Below are positions 32,934 to 41,392 of a DNA stretch of 52,711 bases, piece after piece (position 1 is the stretch's first letter; each line of letters opens with the position of its first letter). The notes below the pieces were generated by a model. That model did not search any database, was not told the DNA's origin, and worked only from the letters and a program-made list of their open reading frames with translations. The position numbers and the translations under genes are program-made. Source of the DNA: Oscillospiraceae bacterium (GTDB lineage Bacteria; Bacillota; Clostridia; Oscillospirales; Oscillospiraceae); NCBI GenBank assembly GCA_017416245.1, contig JAFQCX010000034.1, forward strand, positions 1 through 52,711, in the 5' to 3' direction.

Positions 32934-33875
32934 TCACTTTGACAGGATTCTGTTGTTGCAATGGATTTGGTAGTTGCCTGTATTGTTATTCCACTGGGTA
33001 GCCTTGGCTACAGAGGTAGTCCAATCCCTCACGCTTCCCCCATAGACGATCTTTGTAAGGCCGCTGCAGCCGCTGAAGGCCTTGTCGCCGATCTCAGTAA
33101 CGGTCTTGGGAATATAAACGGTCTTAATGGAGGACTTGCCTGCAAACGCATCCTTGCCGATGGCTGTAACGGTCTGGCCGTTGATTTTTTCCGGAATAAT
33201 CAGCTCGCTGCCTGTCCAATTACCTAAGCCGGTAATGGTGCTTCCCCGCACTTCATAGGGCACAGTGCCTTCTGCGGGGATTGTATAGTGCTTCTGTTCA
33301 AAATCACAATCCTTACACCAGTAGTAGTCAGTCAAACCAGTTGCTGTGGTTGTGGCTGCACGACCAGGGGTAACTCCTGTCCTATGGTCTGCCTTGTCCA
33401 CCACAATGGTTACCAGCTTTTTGTCGCACTGGGTGCATTGCTGATACTGTGTGCTCTCCTTGGTGCAGGTGGCCGCATCCCCCAGCCAGTTGCTTGCCGT
33501 ATGGGCGGTCATAGGAATGACCTCGGTTACTACCTTTTCTCCGCAAAGGGTGCAGGCTTTGTGTCTGCTGCCCTCTTTTGTGCAGTTTGCAGTTTCATCC
33601 ACGATCCAGTTGCCCAAAACGTGCTCGCACAACGCAACTGTGGTTTCCGTTGTTTCTGCGGTAGTCTGGCTGGGCGTTGTGTCTTCTGTGGCGTTAACGC
33701 TGGGTTTTGTATTTTCTGTATTGCCGGTGGTTTCCGTTGTGGTTTCTGCGGTAGAGCTGGACTCGGTGGTATCCGGCTTTTTCTTTTTGCAGCCGTTCAT
33801 AGACACCAGCAGCGCCGCCAAAACGCTCACCACGATCAGCGTCTTAACTATGTATTTCCATTTGGTATGTTTCAT
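32934..33875 (-). CDS. surface lipoprotein with cysteine-pair repeats and BspA-type leucine-rich repeats
   Basis: A 313-residue exported protein. The N-terminus is a lipoprotein signal (KYIVKTLIVVSVLAALLVSMNGC, Cys29 lipidated), followed by a Thr/Ser/Glu-rich linker (residues about 33-80). Next come two or three repeats built around CTxEGxxHxACxxCG-like segments (CTKEGSRHKACTLCGEK, CTKESTQYQQCTQCDKK, YYWCKDCD). It ends with a BspA-type leucine-rich repeat segment (LIIPEKINGQTVTAIGKDAFAGKSSIKTVYIPKTVTEIGDKAFSGCSGLTKIVYGG). Such proteins are surface adhesins or ligand binders in gut clostridia. GAGGAG precedes the ATG. Lipidation would need the Lgt encoded at 13.3 kb. Confidence 0.87.
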   Translation of the reverse strand: MKHTKWKYIVKTLIVVSVLAALLVSMNGCKKKKPDTTESSSTAETTTETTGNTENTKPSVNATEDTTPSQTTAETTETTVALCEHVLGNWIVDETANCTKEGSRHKACTLCGEKVVTEVIPMTAHTASNWLGDAATCTKESTQYQQCTQCDKKLVTIVVDKADHRTGVTPGRAATTTATGLTDYYWCKDCDFEQKHYTIPAEGTVPYEVRGSTITGLGNWTGSELIIPEKINGQTVTAIGKDAFAGKSSIKTVYIPKTVTEIGDKAFSGCSGLTKIVYGGSVRDWTTSVAKATQWNNNTGNYQIHCNNRILSK

Positions 33876-34032
33876 AAAATCGCTCCTCGTAAATTTGCTG
33901 CTGCAGCACGATTTATTTTTTCTTTTCTAAGAGTATAGCAAAAATATATGAACAATTCAAGTATGTTCTGTTTTACAGTTTTTTCTTTTTCTCAGGAAAC
34001 AGGCCGGTTGCAGCGCCTCAAATGGATTTTTC

Positions 34033-34061
34033 TTGCTATTTTCAAAAGAAACGGCTATAAT
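34033..34061 (+). promoter_or_regulatory. promoter of the pyrophosphatase gene
   Basis: TTGCTA (34033-34038) and TATAAT (34056-34061), 17-bp spacer. Confidence 0.7.
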
Positions 34062-34092
34062 AGATGATGTGATATTATGAGGAGGTCTTGCT

Positions 34093-35706
34093 ATGGATCC
34101 TATTTATGTAACCGGGCATCGCAACCCCGACACCGACTCCATTGTGGCCGCTATGGCCTATACCTCCCTGCGAAACGCTCTTGGCGACAGGGAATACGAG
34201 GCCGCCTGTCTGGGTCACGTATCCGATGAAACAAATATCGTTCTGAACCGCTTCGGCTTTCAGCCCCCCAAGCGGATCACCAGTATGTTCACACAGGTGA
34301 AGGATCTGGATTTTGACACACCTCCCTTTTTGAGCCCTGCGGTGACCATCGGCCGCGCCTGGAAAATTATGCAGCAGCAGGCGAATCTTTCTGCCCTGCC
34401 TGTTGCCAACGACGATGGCACCCTCTACGGTATGCTCTCCAGAGAAAACGTAGCCAGCTACAATATGGAACGGGATTCCTCCTCTGTATTGGAGTCTGTG
34501 CCCCTGTTTAACGTACTGTCTGTGCTGGAGGGCAAGATCCTCAATGCCGCAGGAGAAAACACCGACACCATCAGCGGCGAGCTGTCCATCGCCCTGCCTC
34601 AGGAACGGGAAAATCTCCTGTTCAACCGCAAGGATGCCATTGTTCTGTGCGGCCATCAGCCGGAGATGATCCGCCGGGCCTTGGAGATGAATGTAAACTG
34701 CCTGGTTCTGTGTCAGGCAGAGCTTTCTGAGGAGCTGCGGAAGCTTCCCACCACCACCTGCATTATTGCCACCCCCTATGATGCCTATCGGGCTGCCCGG
34801 CTGATCTTCCAGGCTGCGCCCATCGGCCGCATCTGCCGCACAGAGAATCTGGTGTGCTTCCACCTGGAGGACAAGGTGGACGACGTGAAGGAGCAGGTGC
34901 TGAAATTCCGCGAGCACTGCTACCCCATTTTGGACGAGAACGAGAAGGTCGTGGGTGTGCTCACCCGTTACCATCTGCTGCGCCCCCGGAGAAAGCGGGT
35001 GGTTTTGGTGGACCACAACGAGGTGTCCCAGTCCGTTCCCGGCCTGGAGGAGGCGGAGATCCTGGAGATCATCGACCATCACCGCCTTGCCGATATTCAA
35101 ACCACCAACCCCATCTATGTGAGAAATGAGCCGGTAGGCTCTACCAATACCATTATCGCCTCTATGTTTCAGGACAAGGGCCTTATGCCCTCTGAGAAAA
35201 TGGCAGGTATGATGGCTGCCGCCATTATCTCCGACACGGTTATGTTCAAATCCCCCACCTGCACCGACAAGGATATCCGCGCAGCAGAGCGTATGGCACG
35301 CATTGCCAATGTATCCCTGGAGGAGCTGGGCAGAGAGATCTTTTCCGCCTCTTTGGGCAACAGAACGGCTTCCGATCTGCTGTATGCCGACTACAAGGAG
35401 TTCCATATTGCCGGTCACGATCTGGCGGTGGCACAGGTCACCTGTGTGGACAGCCCCAAAATGCTGGAGCGCAAGGACGAGTTCTTGCAGCTTATGCGGG
35501 AAAATGTGGATAAGGGCAAGCTGTCTATGATGATTTTGATGCTCACCGACGTGCTGAAAGAAGGCACCCAACTGATCTATATCGGTGATGACGAAATTAT
35601 CCACCAGGCCTTTGGCGAAGTTCCCAAGGAAAACACCCTGTTCCTGCCCGGTGTCATGAGCCGTAAGAAGCAGGTAATTCCTATGCTGTCGGCTCTGTGG
35701 GGCTAA
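34093..35706 (+). CDS. manganese-dependent inorganic pyrophosphatase with regulatory CBS/DRTGG domains
   Basis: Family II pyrophosphatase that removes PPi in the cytosol. Catalytic DHH motifs are split around an insert: GHRNPDTDS at residues 8-16, then about 230 residues of CBS-DRTGG-CBS regulatory sequence, then VLVDHNE and IIDHHRL, and the C-terminal MSRKKQ substrate site. At 537 residues it matches the CBS-PPase class, whose activity is modulated by adenine nucleotides and diadenosine polyphosphates. GAGGAGG precedes the ATG. It stands alone under its own promoter. Confidence 0.95.
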   Translation: MDPIYVTGHRNPDTDSIVAAMAYTSLRNALGDREYEAACLGHVSDETNIVLNRFGFQPPKRITSMFTQVKDLDFDTPPFLSPAVTIGRAWKIMQQQANLSALPVANDDGTLYGMLSRENVASYNMERDSSSVLESVPLFNVLSVLEGKILNAAGENTDTISGELSIALPQERENLLFNRKDAIVLCGHQPEMIRRALEMNVNCLVLCQAELSEELRKLPTTTCIIATPYDAYRAARLIFQAAPIGRICRTENLVCFHLEDKVDDVKEQVLKFREHCYPILDENEKVVGVLTRYHLLRPRRKRVVLVDHNEVSQSVPGLEEAEILEIIDHHRLADIQTTNPIYVRNEPVGSTNTIIASMFQDKGLMPSEKMAGMMAAAIISDTVMFKSPTCTDKDIRAAERMARIANVSLEELGREIFSASLGNRTASDLLYADYKEFHIAGHDLAVAQVTCVDSPKMLERKDEFLQLMRENVDKGKLSMMILMLTDVLKEGTQLIYIGDDEIIHQAFGEVPKENTLFLPGVMSRKKQVIPMLSALWG

Positions 35707-35777
35707 AAATTCGCAATTACAGCATAGAAATTCCTATAAATTTATGATATAGTAGCTTTTTGGAAAGGAGAGGTGAT

Positions 35778-36722
35778 ATGGGTTTTGAAAGCCTTTTGGG
35801 CAACGAACGGCTGAAAGAAAATTTGCGTGTCAGCGTTGGCCGCGGCCGTATCTCCCATTTCTATCTTCTCTCCGGCCCTGTAGGCTCCGGCAAGCGTACC
35901 CTGGCAAAGCTTTTGTCTGCGGCAATTCTCTGCCAAAGCAGCGAAAAGCCCTGCCTAAGCTGCAACATCTGCCGCAAGGTGATGGAATCCACCCACCCCG
36001 ACTGCATTACCGTAGACGACCCCGAACACAAGAACGTGGCAGTTAAAATCGTGCGGGATGCCCGGGCGGATATGTATATTATGCCCAACGAGAGCAGCCG
36101 GAAAATCTATATTTTCCCCCAGGAATTGGGCGTGGAAGGGCAGAACGCCCTGCTGAAGATACTGGAAGAGCCGCCCCCCTACGGCGTTTTTATCCTGCTG
36201 TCGGACAACCCCGAAAAGCTGCTGCCCACGGTGCGCTCCCGCTGCACGGAGCTGAGTCTGTTAGCGCTGCCGGAGGAGACCCTGCGGCAAGCCTTGAGGC
36301 GGGAATTCCCCGAGGCAGACGCGCAGAGCATTGATGCCGCTATTCATCGCAGCGGCGGTTACTTAGGACAAGCCAAAGCCCTTTTATCCGAGGGCGCGAT
36401 CAGCCCACAGACGGAAATATTCGCCCAATGCTTTGCCCGGCGGGATACTGCCGGTCTGCTGCAGGCCCTGGTGCCTATGGAAAAGTGGAAGCGGGATCAG
36501 GCAATTGCAGAATGGCAGACCTGGCTGCAGCTGCTGGAAGGCGGCCTTCTGTGCCACAACGGGCAAAAAGCCACCTCCCCCTTAGCAAGACAGCTTGCCG
36601 ATAACCGCAGCTCTTTTGAACTGATGCAAGCTATTGGCCTCTTGCAAAAAGTGATCGAATACGCACAAGGCAATGTGTCGGTAGCCGCAATTTGCGGGTA
36701 TCTGCAATGGGCCTTGAGATAA
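35778..36722 (+). CDS. holB: DNA polymerase III delta' subunit
   Basis: Clamp-loader AAA+ subunit. The 314-residue protein has a P-loop-like GPVGSGKRT (residues about 39-47), zinc cysteines (CLSCNIC and an upstream Cys) and the sensor/Arg-finger region QNALLKILEEPPPYGVFILLSDNPEKLLPTVRSRC, typical of DnaX/HolB. AAAGGAGAGG precedes the ATG at 35778; a TTG at 35760 precedes that site. It is followed by ricT after 45 bp, the order holB-ricT (yaaT) common in Firmicutes. Confidence 0.94.
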   Translation: MGFESLLGNERLKENLRVSVGRGRISHFYLLSGPVGSGKRTLAKLLSAAILCQSSEKPCLSCNICRKVMESTHPDCITVDDPEHKNVAVKIVRDARADMYIMPNESSRKIYIFPQELGVEGQNALLKILEEPPPYGVFILLSDNPEKLLPTVRSRCTELSLLALPEETLRQALRREFPEADAQSIDAAIHRSGGYLGQAKALLSEGAISPQTEIFAQCFARRDTAGLLQALVPMEKWKRDQAIAEWQTWLQLLEGGLLCHNGQKATSPLARQLADNRSSFELMQAIGLLQKVIEYAQGNVSVAAICGYLQWALR

Positions 36723-36767
36723 TAAGGTGTGCTCATAACAAGGCGTACACATAATAAGGAGTATACA

Positions 36768-37985
36768 ATGGAAGACCAAAATACAACTCTGCCCCAGCCC
36801 ACCCAAAAGGTGGAGGTGGTGGACATTCAGTTCCGCCCCGGGCAAAAGATTTACTTTTTTGACCCTGCCGGGCATTCGCTGAAAGCGGGTGACCACGTGA
36901 TCATCGACACCGCCAGAGGGCCGGAATTCGGCATCTGCGCAAGTGGCAATCACACCGTGTCCGGCAAGGATATCGTGGTGCCTCTGCGGCCTGTGCTGCG
37001 GCCTGCCACCCGGCAGGATGAAGAAACCGCCGCAAAAAACCACGAAAAAGAACAGAAAGCCTATCAGTTCTGCCTGGAAAAAATTACCGAGCAACGACTT
37101 GATATGCAGCTGGTATCTGCTGAATGCGCTTTTGACGGCAGCAGGATCCTCTTCTTCTTCACCGCTGACGAGCGTGTGGATTTCCGCGACCTGGTAAAAA
37201 CCCTGGCCAGCACCTTCCATACCCGCATCGAGCTGCGGCAGATCGGTGTCCGTGACAAGGCTAAAATGGTTGGCGGCTTAGGCATCTGCGGACGCCCCTT
37301 CTGCTGCGCCAGCTTCCTGGATGATTTCCAGCCCGTTTCCATTAAAATGGCTAAGACTCAGAACCTCAGCCTGAACCCCACCAAGATCTCCGGCACCTGC
37401 GGACGGCTGATGTGCTGCCTGAAATACGAGCAGGACGCCTATGAGGATCTGCTCCGCACCGCGCCCAAGGCGGAATCCTTTGTGGACACTCCCGACGGAC
37501 GGGGCACTGTAGTTGAGGTGGATCTGCTCCGGCAGCGGGTCAAGGTAAAAATGGAAGACCAGCCCGAGGTCCTCGGCACCTACGCTAACAGCGACATTGC
37601 CATTTTGCGCAGCGGCAAAGCAAAGAAGACCGACCCTCCCATTCCTGCTGATCTGGCCCCCATTTCCGGCAAGGGCAAGCGGGAGAAGAAGGCAGAAGCG
37701 CTGGAGGACAAGGCAGTGCTGCTGGACTCCATTCGTTTGCGCTACTCTGAGGAGACCATTGCCGAGGAGGTAGCGCCGGAGGATGTGGCGCCGGAAGCAG
37801 AAAAAGCGCCCCGTCAAAATCGCCGCCACAAGCAAAGAAACAACAAGCCGAATCCGCAGGAAAAGGCAGAAAAGCCCAAGCAGGAGGCTGCCGAGGAGGG
37901 CAAAAAGCCCGCAGGTCGCCGGCCTAACTACCGTCGTCGCCGTCGCGGTGGCAAGCCCAGCGGTGAGAAAAAGGCAGAATCGTAA
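36768..37985 (+). CDS. ricT: RicT/YaaT family PSP1-domain protein
   Basis: Subunit of the RicAFT complex, which in Bacillus subtilis promotes RNase Y-dependent mRNA processing and binds iron-sulfur clusters. The PSP1 domain spans about residues 10-270. The hallmark cysteines are present: GICGRPFCC and CGRLMCC with a third CC pair. Beyond residue 280 a long low-complexity tail (Glu/Lys/Pro, ending in NYRRRRRGGKPSG) is added, suggesting RNA binding. ATG at 36768 follows AAGGAG; the earlier in-frame ATG at 36729 does not. It lies in a holB-ricT unit ending in a terminator. Confidence 0.93.
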   Translation: MEDQNTTLPQPTQKVEVVDIQFRPGQKIYFFDPAGHSLKAGDHVIIDTARGPEFGICASGNHTVSGKDIVVPLRPVLRPATRQDEETAAKNHEKEQKAYQFCLEKITEQRLDMQLVSAECAFDGSRILFFFTADERVDFRDLVKTLASTFHTRIELRQIGVRDKAKMVGGLGICGRPFCCASFLDDFQPVSIKMAKTQNLSLNPTKISGTCGRLMCCLKYEQDAYEDLLRTAPKAESFVDTPDGRGTVVEVDLLRQRVKVKMEDQPEVLGTYANSDIAILRSGKAKKTDPPIPADLAPISGKGKREKKAEALEDKAVLLDSIRLRYSEETIAEEVAPEDVAPEAEKAPRQNRRHKQRNNKPNPQEKAEKPKQEAAEEGKKPAGRRPNYRRRRRGGKPSGEKKAES

Positions 37986-37990
37986 GATGA

Positions 37991-38028
37991 AAACAGAGGA
38001 AGTCAGTGGACTTCCTCTGTTTTTTATA
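37991..38028 (+). terminator. terminator after ricT
   Basis: 14-bp stem AAACAGAGGAAGTC / GACTTCCTCTGTTT with AGTG loop and TTTAT tail. It may also act on the convergent phosphatase gene. Confidence 0.9.
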
Positions 38029-38728
38029 ATTCTAATGTGTTGTTATAGGTCAGACCCAGCCCGCCGGCATACAGGTGGGACATATCCGACAGGCACAGGC
38101 ACTTGGGGGCGGTGATGCCGTTTTCATTGTTTTTGAATTCCAACACGGTCACGCCGGTGTGGGTCAGGTGGAAAGAGGCCCAGACCATATGGGCAGGAAT
38201 GTGCAGCAAGGAGCTGAGCCAGGCACGGGTGAAGGCCGCGTGGCAAAACAGCGCCACCTTGTCCTCGTTTTTCCGCAGGATGCGGTAGACGCCATTTTCC
38301 TCCCGGTAGCCAAGGCGCTCCAAAAAGTCCTTGCCGCCGGCCGCTATGTAGTCAAGGGCTGCCTGCATTTGGGATTCCCGGAAGCCGGGGCATTCACAGG
38401 CCCGGTCAAAGGGCAGATCCCGGTTGCCGTCTGCCAAAAACCATGTGTTCTGCACATCGGTGACGGATTTGCTGATGCCGTCCGGGAAGGTGGTCAGCCG
38501 TTCATCCAGGATTTCGTGGGTCCATTCCTCGATCCGGCAGGGCATCCCCAGCAATCTGCAGGCAGGCTCTGCGGTCAACTTTGCCCGTCCCATTGGGGAA
38601 GAATAGATCTGCTGGATGCCGGAGTCAAACAGCCGCTTGCCTACCGCTTCCGCCTGCTGCTTTCCCTTTTCCGTCAGAGAATCGTTGGCGTAGTCCGGGT
38701 CGCCGTGCCGCACAATATACAGTAACAT
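38024..38728 (-). CDS. histidine phosphatase family protein
   Basis: A 234-residue phosphoglycerate mutase-superfamily enzyme with the phosphohistidine RHG motif at the N-terminus (LLYIVRHGDPDYAND), SSPMGRAKLTAEP, and the second catalytic histidine in ALFCHAAFTRAWL. A mid-chain insertion (about residues 90-140) is not shared with small phosphoglycerate mutases, so the substrate is not assigned. GGAGG precedes the ATG. It is convergent with ricT and stands between that terminator and a divergent promoter. Confidence 0.9.
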   Translation of the reverse strand: MLLYIVRHGDPDYANDSLTEKGKQQAEAVGKRLFDSGIQQIYSSPMGRAKLTAEPACRLLGMPCRIEEWTHEILDERLTTFPDGISKSVTDVQNTWFLADGNRDLPFDRACECPGFRESQMQAALDYIAAGGKDFLERLGYREENGVYRILRKNEDKVALFCHAAFTRAWLSSLLHIPAHMVWASFHLTHTGVTVLEFKNNENGITAPKCLCLSDMSHLYAGGLGLTYNNTLEL

Positions 38729-38819
38729 TCTTTTTTCCTCCGATTTATGAACGCTGGTTTTCCTTTAGTATAGCACCAAGGTGAAAAAATGCAAGCCAGG
38801 AAACAGGATGCCCGGCAGT

Positions 38820-38848
38820 TTGACTAGATGCTGTATGTATGCTATAAT
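38820..38848 (+). promoter_or_regulatory. promoter of the FAD oxidoreductase gene
   Basis: TTGACT (38820-38825) and TATAAT (38843-38848), 17-bp spacer, 29 bp before the start. Confidence 0.8.
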
Positions 38849-38877
38849 CCTACAAAATGCTTTTAGGAGGGGTCATT

Positions 38878-40164
38878 ATGTACAACATTCAGAAGAAAAG
38901 CCTGGGCAAGTACCAAATCGTAGTTTGCGGCGGCGGCATTGCCGGCGTTTGCGCAGCGGTAACTGCAGCCAGAGAGGGCGCCAAGGTGCTTTTGCTGGAA
39001 AGAGGCGGCTGTCTGGGCGGCACTTTGACAGAAGGCCACGTCCCTCAGATCATGGACGGCTTCAACAAAGGGGGCCTGGTGAAGGAGATCTTCCACTTTC
39101 TGAATGAACATAATATGACCTGCGCCCGCAAGGGAAACAAGGTAGACGAGCAGGGCAACCGTATCCCGGGCAGTATGGTAGACACAGAAGGCGCGAAATA
39201 CTTCTTTGACAAGATCTGCCTGGAGTCCGGCGTAAAGGTGCTGTATTTCAGCCAGGTTATGGCTGTGGATGTGGAGGATAAAAAGATCCGTGAGCTCCTG
39301 ATCGCCACAGAAAACGGCAACTACACAGCCCAGGCTGACATTTACATCGACGCAACCGGCAACGGCACCGTTGCGGATCTTGCCGGCTGCAAGTGGGAAT
39401 GCGGAGATCCCGATGAGGGCAGAGTGTCCCCTACCTCCATAAGCTCCTGTGTGATCGGTATGCCTGCCGATTACAACGGCACCGATACCAGCGCAGAGAA
39501 AACCGCATACGGGCAGATGCTTCTGTCCCACGGCATCGACGTAACTATGCAGCAGGCATTTGCAGTGAAGCTGCCCTCCCTGCAAAGCTGGCATTTTGGC
39601 GTGAATTTCGGCTACAACGCTATGCCGGATGATATCCATTCCCTTTCCGACGCAGTTACAAAGGGAAGAATGGAGACCTTTGAGACCATAGAAAAGCACA
39701 AGAAGATCCCGGGCTATGAAACGCTGCATATGGCGTTTTCCAGCACCCACGTGGGTGTTCGGGAGGGCCGGAGAATTTTCGGTGAATACCGCATTACGGA
39801 TGCAGATATTTTGGAAGGGCGAAAGTTTGAGGACGGCATCTGCACGGTCACCTTCGGCGTGGATGTTCACAAGCTGAAGGAGGACGATACCACCGACGGC
39901 AAGAGAGGTTACCGCACGATCCCCTACCACATTCCCTACCGCAGCCTGGTGCCACAGGATTGTGACAACCTGCTGCTTGCAGGCAGATGCATTTCCGGCG
40001 ATTTTTATCCCCACGCATCCTACCGGGTAATGGGCAATATGGCCGCCACCGGCGAAGCCGGCGGCTTCGCTGCCGCAGTCTGTGTGAAGGAAGGCCTTTT
40101 GCCCCGTGAATTCGATGGCAAACGGGCAAGCGCATTTATGAAAATCCGTGGCTACGAAATTTAA
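38878..40164 (+). CDS. FAD-dependent oxidoreductase (PF12831-type)
   Basis: A 428-residue flavoprotein of the FAD_oxidored group. The Rossmann dinucleotide motif is VVCGGGIAGVCAAVTAAREGAKVLLLERG near residues 15-42, and the matching C-terminal flavin piece is LLLAGRCISGDFYPHASYRVMGNMAATGEAGGFAA. Middle sequence IYIDATGNGTVADLAGC is a family motif. Substrate is unknown; relatives act in heterodisulfide reductase, xylitol or fumarate-like contexts. AGGAGG precedes the ATG. It faces the oxygen-defence operon across a shared terminator, but has no Fur/PerR-type box of its own. Confidence 0.9.
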   Translation: MYNIQKKSLGKYQIVVCGGGIAGVCAAVTAAREGAKVLLLERGGCLGGTLTEGHVPQIMDGFNKGGLVKEIFHFLNEHNMTCARKGNKVDEQGNRIPGSMVDTEGAKYFFDKICLESGVKVLYFSQVMAVDVEDKKIRELLIATENGNYTAQADIYIDATGNGTVADLAGCKWECGDPDEGRVSPTSISSCVIGMPADYNGTDTSAEKTAYGQMLLSHGIDVTMQQAFAVKLPSLQSWHFGVNFGYNAMPDDIHSLSDAVTKGRMETFETIEKHKKIPGYETLHMAFSSTHVGVREGRRIFGEYRITDADILEGRKFEDGICTVTFGVDVHKLKEDDTTDGKRGYRTIPYHIPYRSLVPQDCDNLLLAGRCISGDFYPHASYRVMGNMAATGEAGGFAAAVCVKEGLLPREFDGKRASAFMKIRGYEI

Positions 40165-40171
40165 AATCCGT

Positions 40172-40216
40172 AAAAATGGCGCATTTCCAAGAAGGAAATG
40201 CGCCATTTTTTTATTT
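40172..40216. terminator. bidirectional terminator
   Basis: 14-bp perfect stem AATGGCGCATTTCC / GGAAATGCGCCATT with a five-base loop. T-runs on both sides end the FAD gene (plus) and the perR operon (minus). Confidence 0.9.
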
Positions 40217-40357
40217 TATGATCTCCATCACCTTGCCGCAGCAGCGGGGGATGGGCTCCCCTGCTTTTACGTCCAAAAGCTTATGGCAGATTGGGCAGTA
40301 AACCTGACAGTCCTTATGCGCCCGTACTACGGGAATCAAGCCTTCTTTCAGTTCCAT
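40211..40357 (-). CDS. 48-residue desulforedoxin-like iron protein
   Basis: Small gene: ATG at 40357, 48 codons and TAA, two bases after the stop of the BFD gene. Translation: opens MELKEGLIPVVRAHKDCQVY, then CPICHKLLDVKAGEPIPRCC and GKVMEIIK. The four cysteines CPIC...CCGKVM fit the desulforedoxin/rubredoxin-like iron site (Desulforedoxin ends CCGEDMV). Its place at the end of the perR operon points to an electron-transfer or peroxide-related role. No strong ribosome binding site is seen, but translation may be coupled to the upstream stop. Confidence 0.7.
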   Translation of the reverse strand: MELKEGLIPVVRAHKDCQVYCPICHKLLDVKAGEPIPRCCGKVMEIIK

Positions 40358-40359
40358 AA

Positions 40360-40554
40360 TTATCGACCCATGATCTCAGAGATGGTATCCAGAATCTTAT
40401 CGTGGCAGCCACCGCAACCGGTGGAACAATGGGTGATGGCCTGGACTTCCTTGAAAGTTTCCTCTACTTCCTCAAACTTTTGGCACTTTTCCAGCGCTTC
40501 CTCTACATCAAAACGACTGACTTGCTTGCAGTTGCAGATCATATAATTGACCAT
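40360..40554 (-). CDS. BFD-like [2Fe-2S]-binding protein
   Basis: A 64-residue protein with the bacterioferritin-associated-ferredoxin cysteine pattern MICNCKQVS...CSTGCGGCHDKI. Members carry a [2Fe-2S] cluster and act with bacterioferritin or other iron/redox enzymes. GAGGTG precedes the ATG. It is separated by two bases from the desulforedoxin-like gene and follows rubrerythrin, so it is the third redox protein of the operon. Confidence 0.88.
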   Translation of the reverse strand: MVNYMICNCKQVSRFDVEEALEKCQKFEEVEETFKEVQAITHCSTGCGGCHDKILDTISEIMGR

Positions 40555-40586
40555 ATTAACACCTCATTACACAATATTGCACAATG

Positions 40587-40606
40587 GGCGGGGGCAAGCC
40601 CCCGCC
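40587..40606 (-). other. intercistronic hairpin between rubrerythrin and BFD genes
   Basis: 9-bp GC-rich stem GGCGGGGGC-AA-GCCCCCGCC without a T-run. It may affect relative transcript stability inside the operon. Confidence 0.5.
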
Positions 40607-40620
40607 GCATGGCATAATAC

Positions 40621-41214
40621 TTACTTAAAATATCTCTCCAGCAAACCCTTCAGAGCAACACCGTGGCGAGCCTCATCGCGAGCCATCTCATGAACGGTGT
40701 CGTGGATGGCATCCAGGCCGTTCTTCTTAGCGCAGGAGGCCAGGTCGAACTTACCCTGCGTTGCGCCGAACTCGCAGTCCACACGCCATGCCAGGTTATC
40801 CTTGGTGGTAGCCTTCATATTGGGCTCCAGGTCCTCGCCCAACAGCTCTGCAAACTTTGCAGCGTGCTCAGCCTCTTCGTAAGCTGCCTTCTCCCAGTAC
40901 AGGCCGATCTCGGGGTAGCCCTCGCGGTGGGCAATGCGAGCCATGCACAGGTACATACCCACCTCGCTGCACTCGCCGTTGAAATTAGCCATCAGCTGAT
41001 CGAAGATGTACTTCTTGTCCTCAGCGGAGATGTCGGGGTTGTTCTTCACGGTCTGGGCATAAACACCGTACTCGTGAACGGCTGCCAGCTTCTGCTCACC
41101 GGCCTGCTCCACGAACTTGGAAGCGGGAACCTTACATACGGGGCACTTGAAATCGGCTGCCAACTCATCGGCAGTGTGAACGTAACCACAAACAGAGCAT
41201 ACAAACTTTTTCAT
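40621..41214 (-). CDS. rbr: reverse rubrerythrin
   Basis: Peroxide reductase of anaerobes with the domains in reverse order: N-terminal rubredoxin (CSVCGYVH...CPVCKVP, residues about 6-30) followed by a four-helix diiron domain with repeated E..H / E..E motifs (ECSEVGMYLCMARIAHREG, YEEAEHAAKFAE, DEARHGVALKG). Size 197 residues. GGAGG precedes the ATG. It sits third in the operon after perR and rubredoxin, giving an intact electron route from rubredoxin to the diiron site. Confidence 0.95.
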   Translation of the reverse strand: MKKFVCSVCGYVHTADELAADFKCPVCKVPASKFVEQAGEQKLAAVHEYGVYAQTVKNNPDISAEDKKYIFDQLMANFNGECSEVGMYLCMARIAHREGYPEIGLYWEKAAYEEAEHAAKFAELLGEDLEPNMKATTKDNLAWRVDCEFGATQGKFDLASCAKKNGLDAIHDTVHEMARDEARHGVALKGLLERYFK

Positions 41215-41263
41215 AATAATTTTCCTCCAAAATTTTGATTTTTATTTTTTATATGTTAATTTT

Positions 41264-41392
41264 TTATTCTTCTTTTTCTTCGACTTCTTCGAACTGGTCG
41301 GGACCTACACCGCACAGCGGGCACTCATAATCCTCAGGCAACTCGTCGCCTTCATAGACGTAGTCACAGACCGTACATACGAACTTTTTCAT
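41264..41392 (-). CDS. rubredoxin
   Basis: A 42-residue rubredoxin: [39 protein letters not shown] with four cysteines as CxxC...CPLC holding one iron. It is too short for length-filtered gene finding. Its ATG overlaps the perR stop as ATGA, showing translational coupling with the regulator. It is probably the electron donor for rubrerythrin and the flavodiiron protein. Confidence 0.93.
   Translation of the reverse strand: MKKFVCTVCDYVYEGDELPEDYECPLCGVGPDQFEEVEEKEE

Noticed and set aside
34075-35604. 509-residue frame antisense to the pyrophosphatase gene
   Set aside because: Antisense shadow; no start signals.
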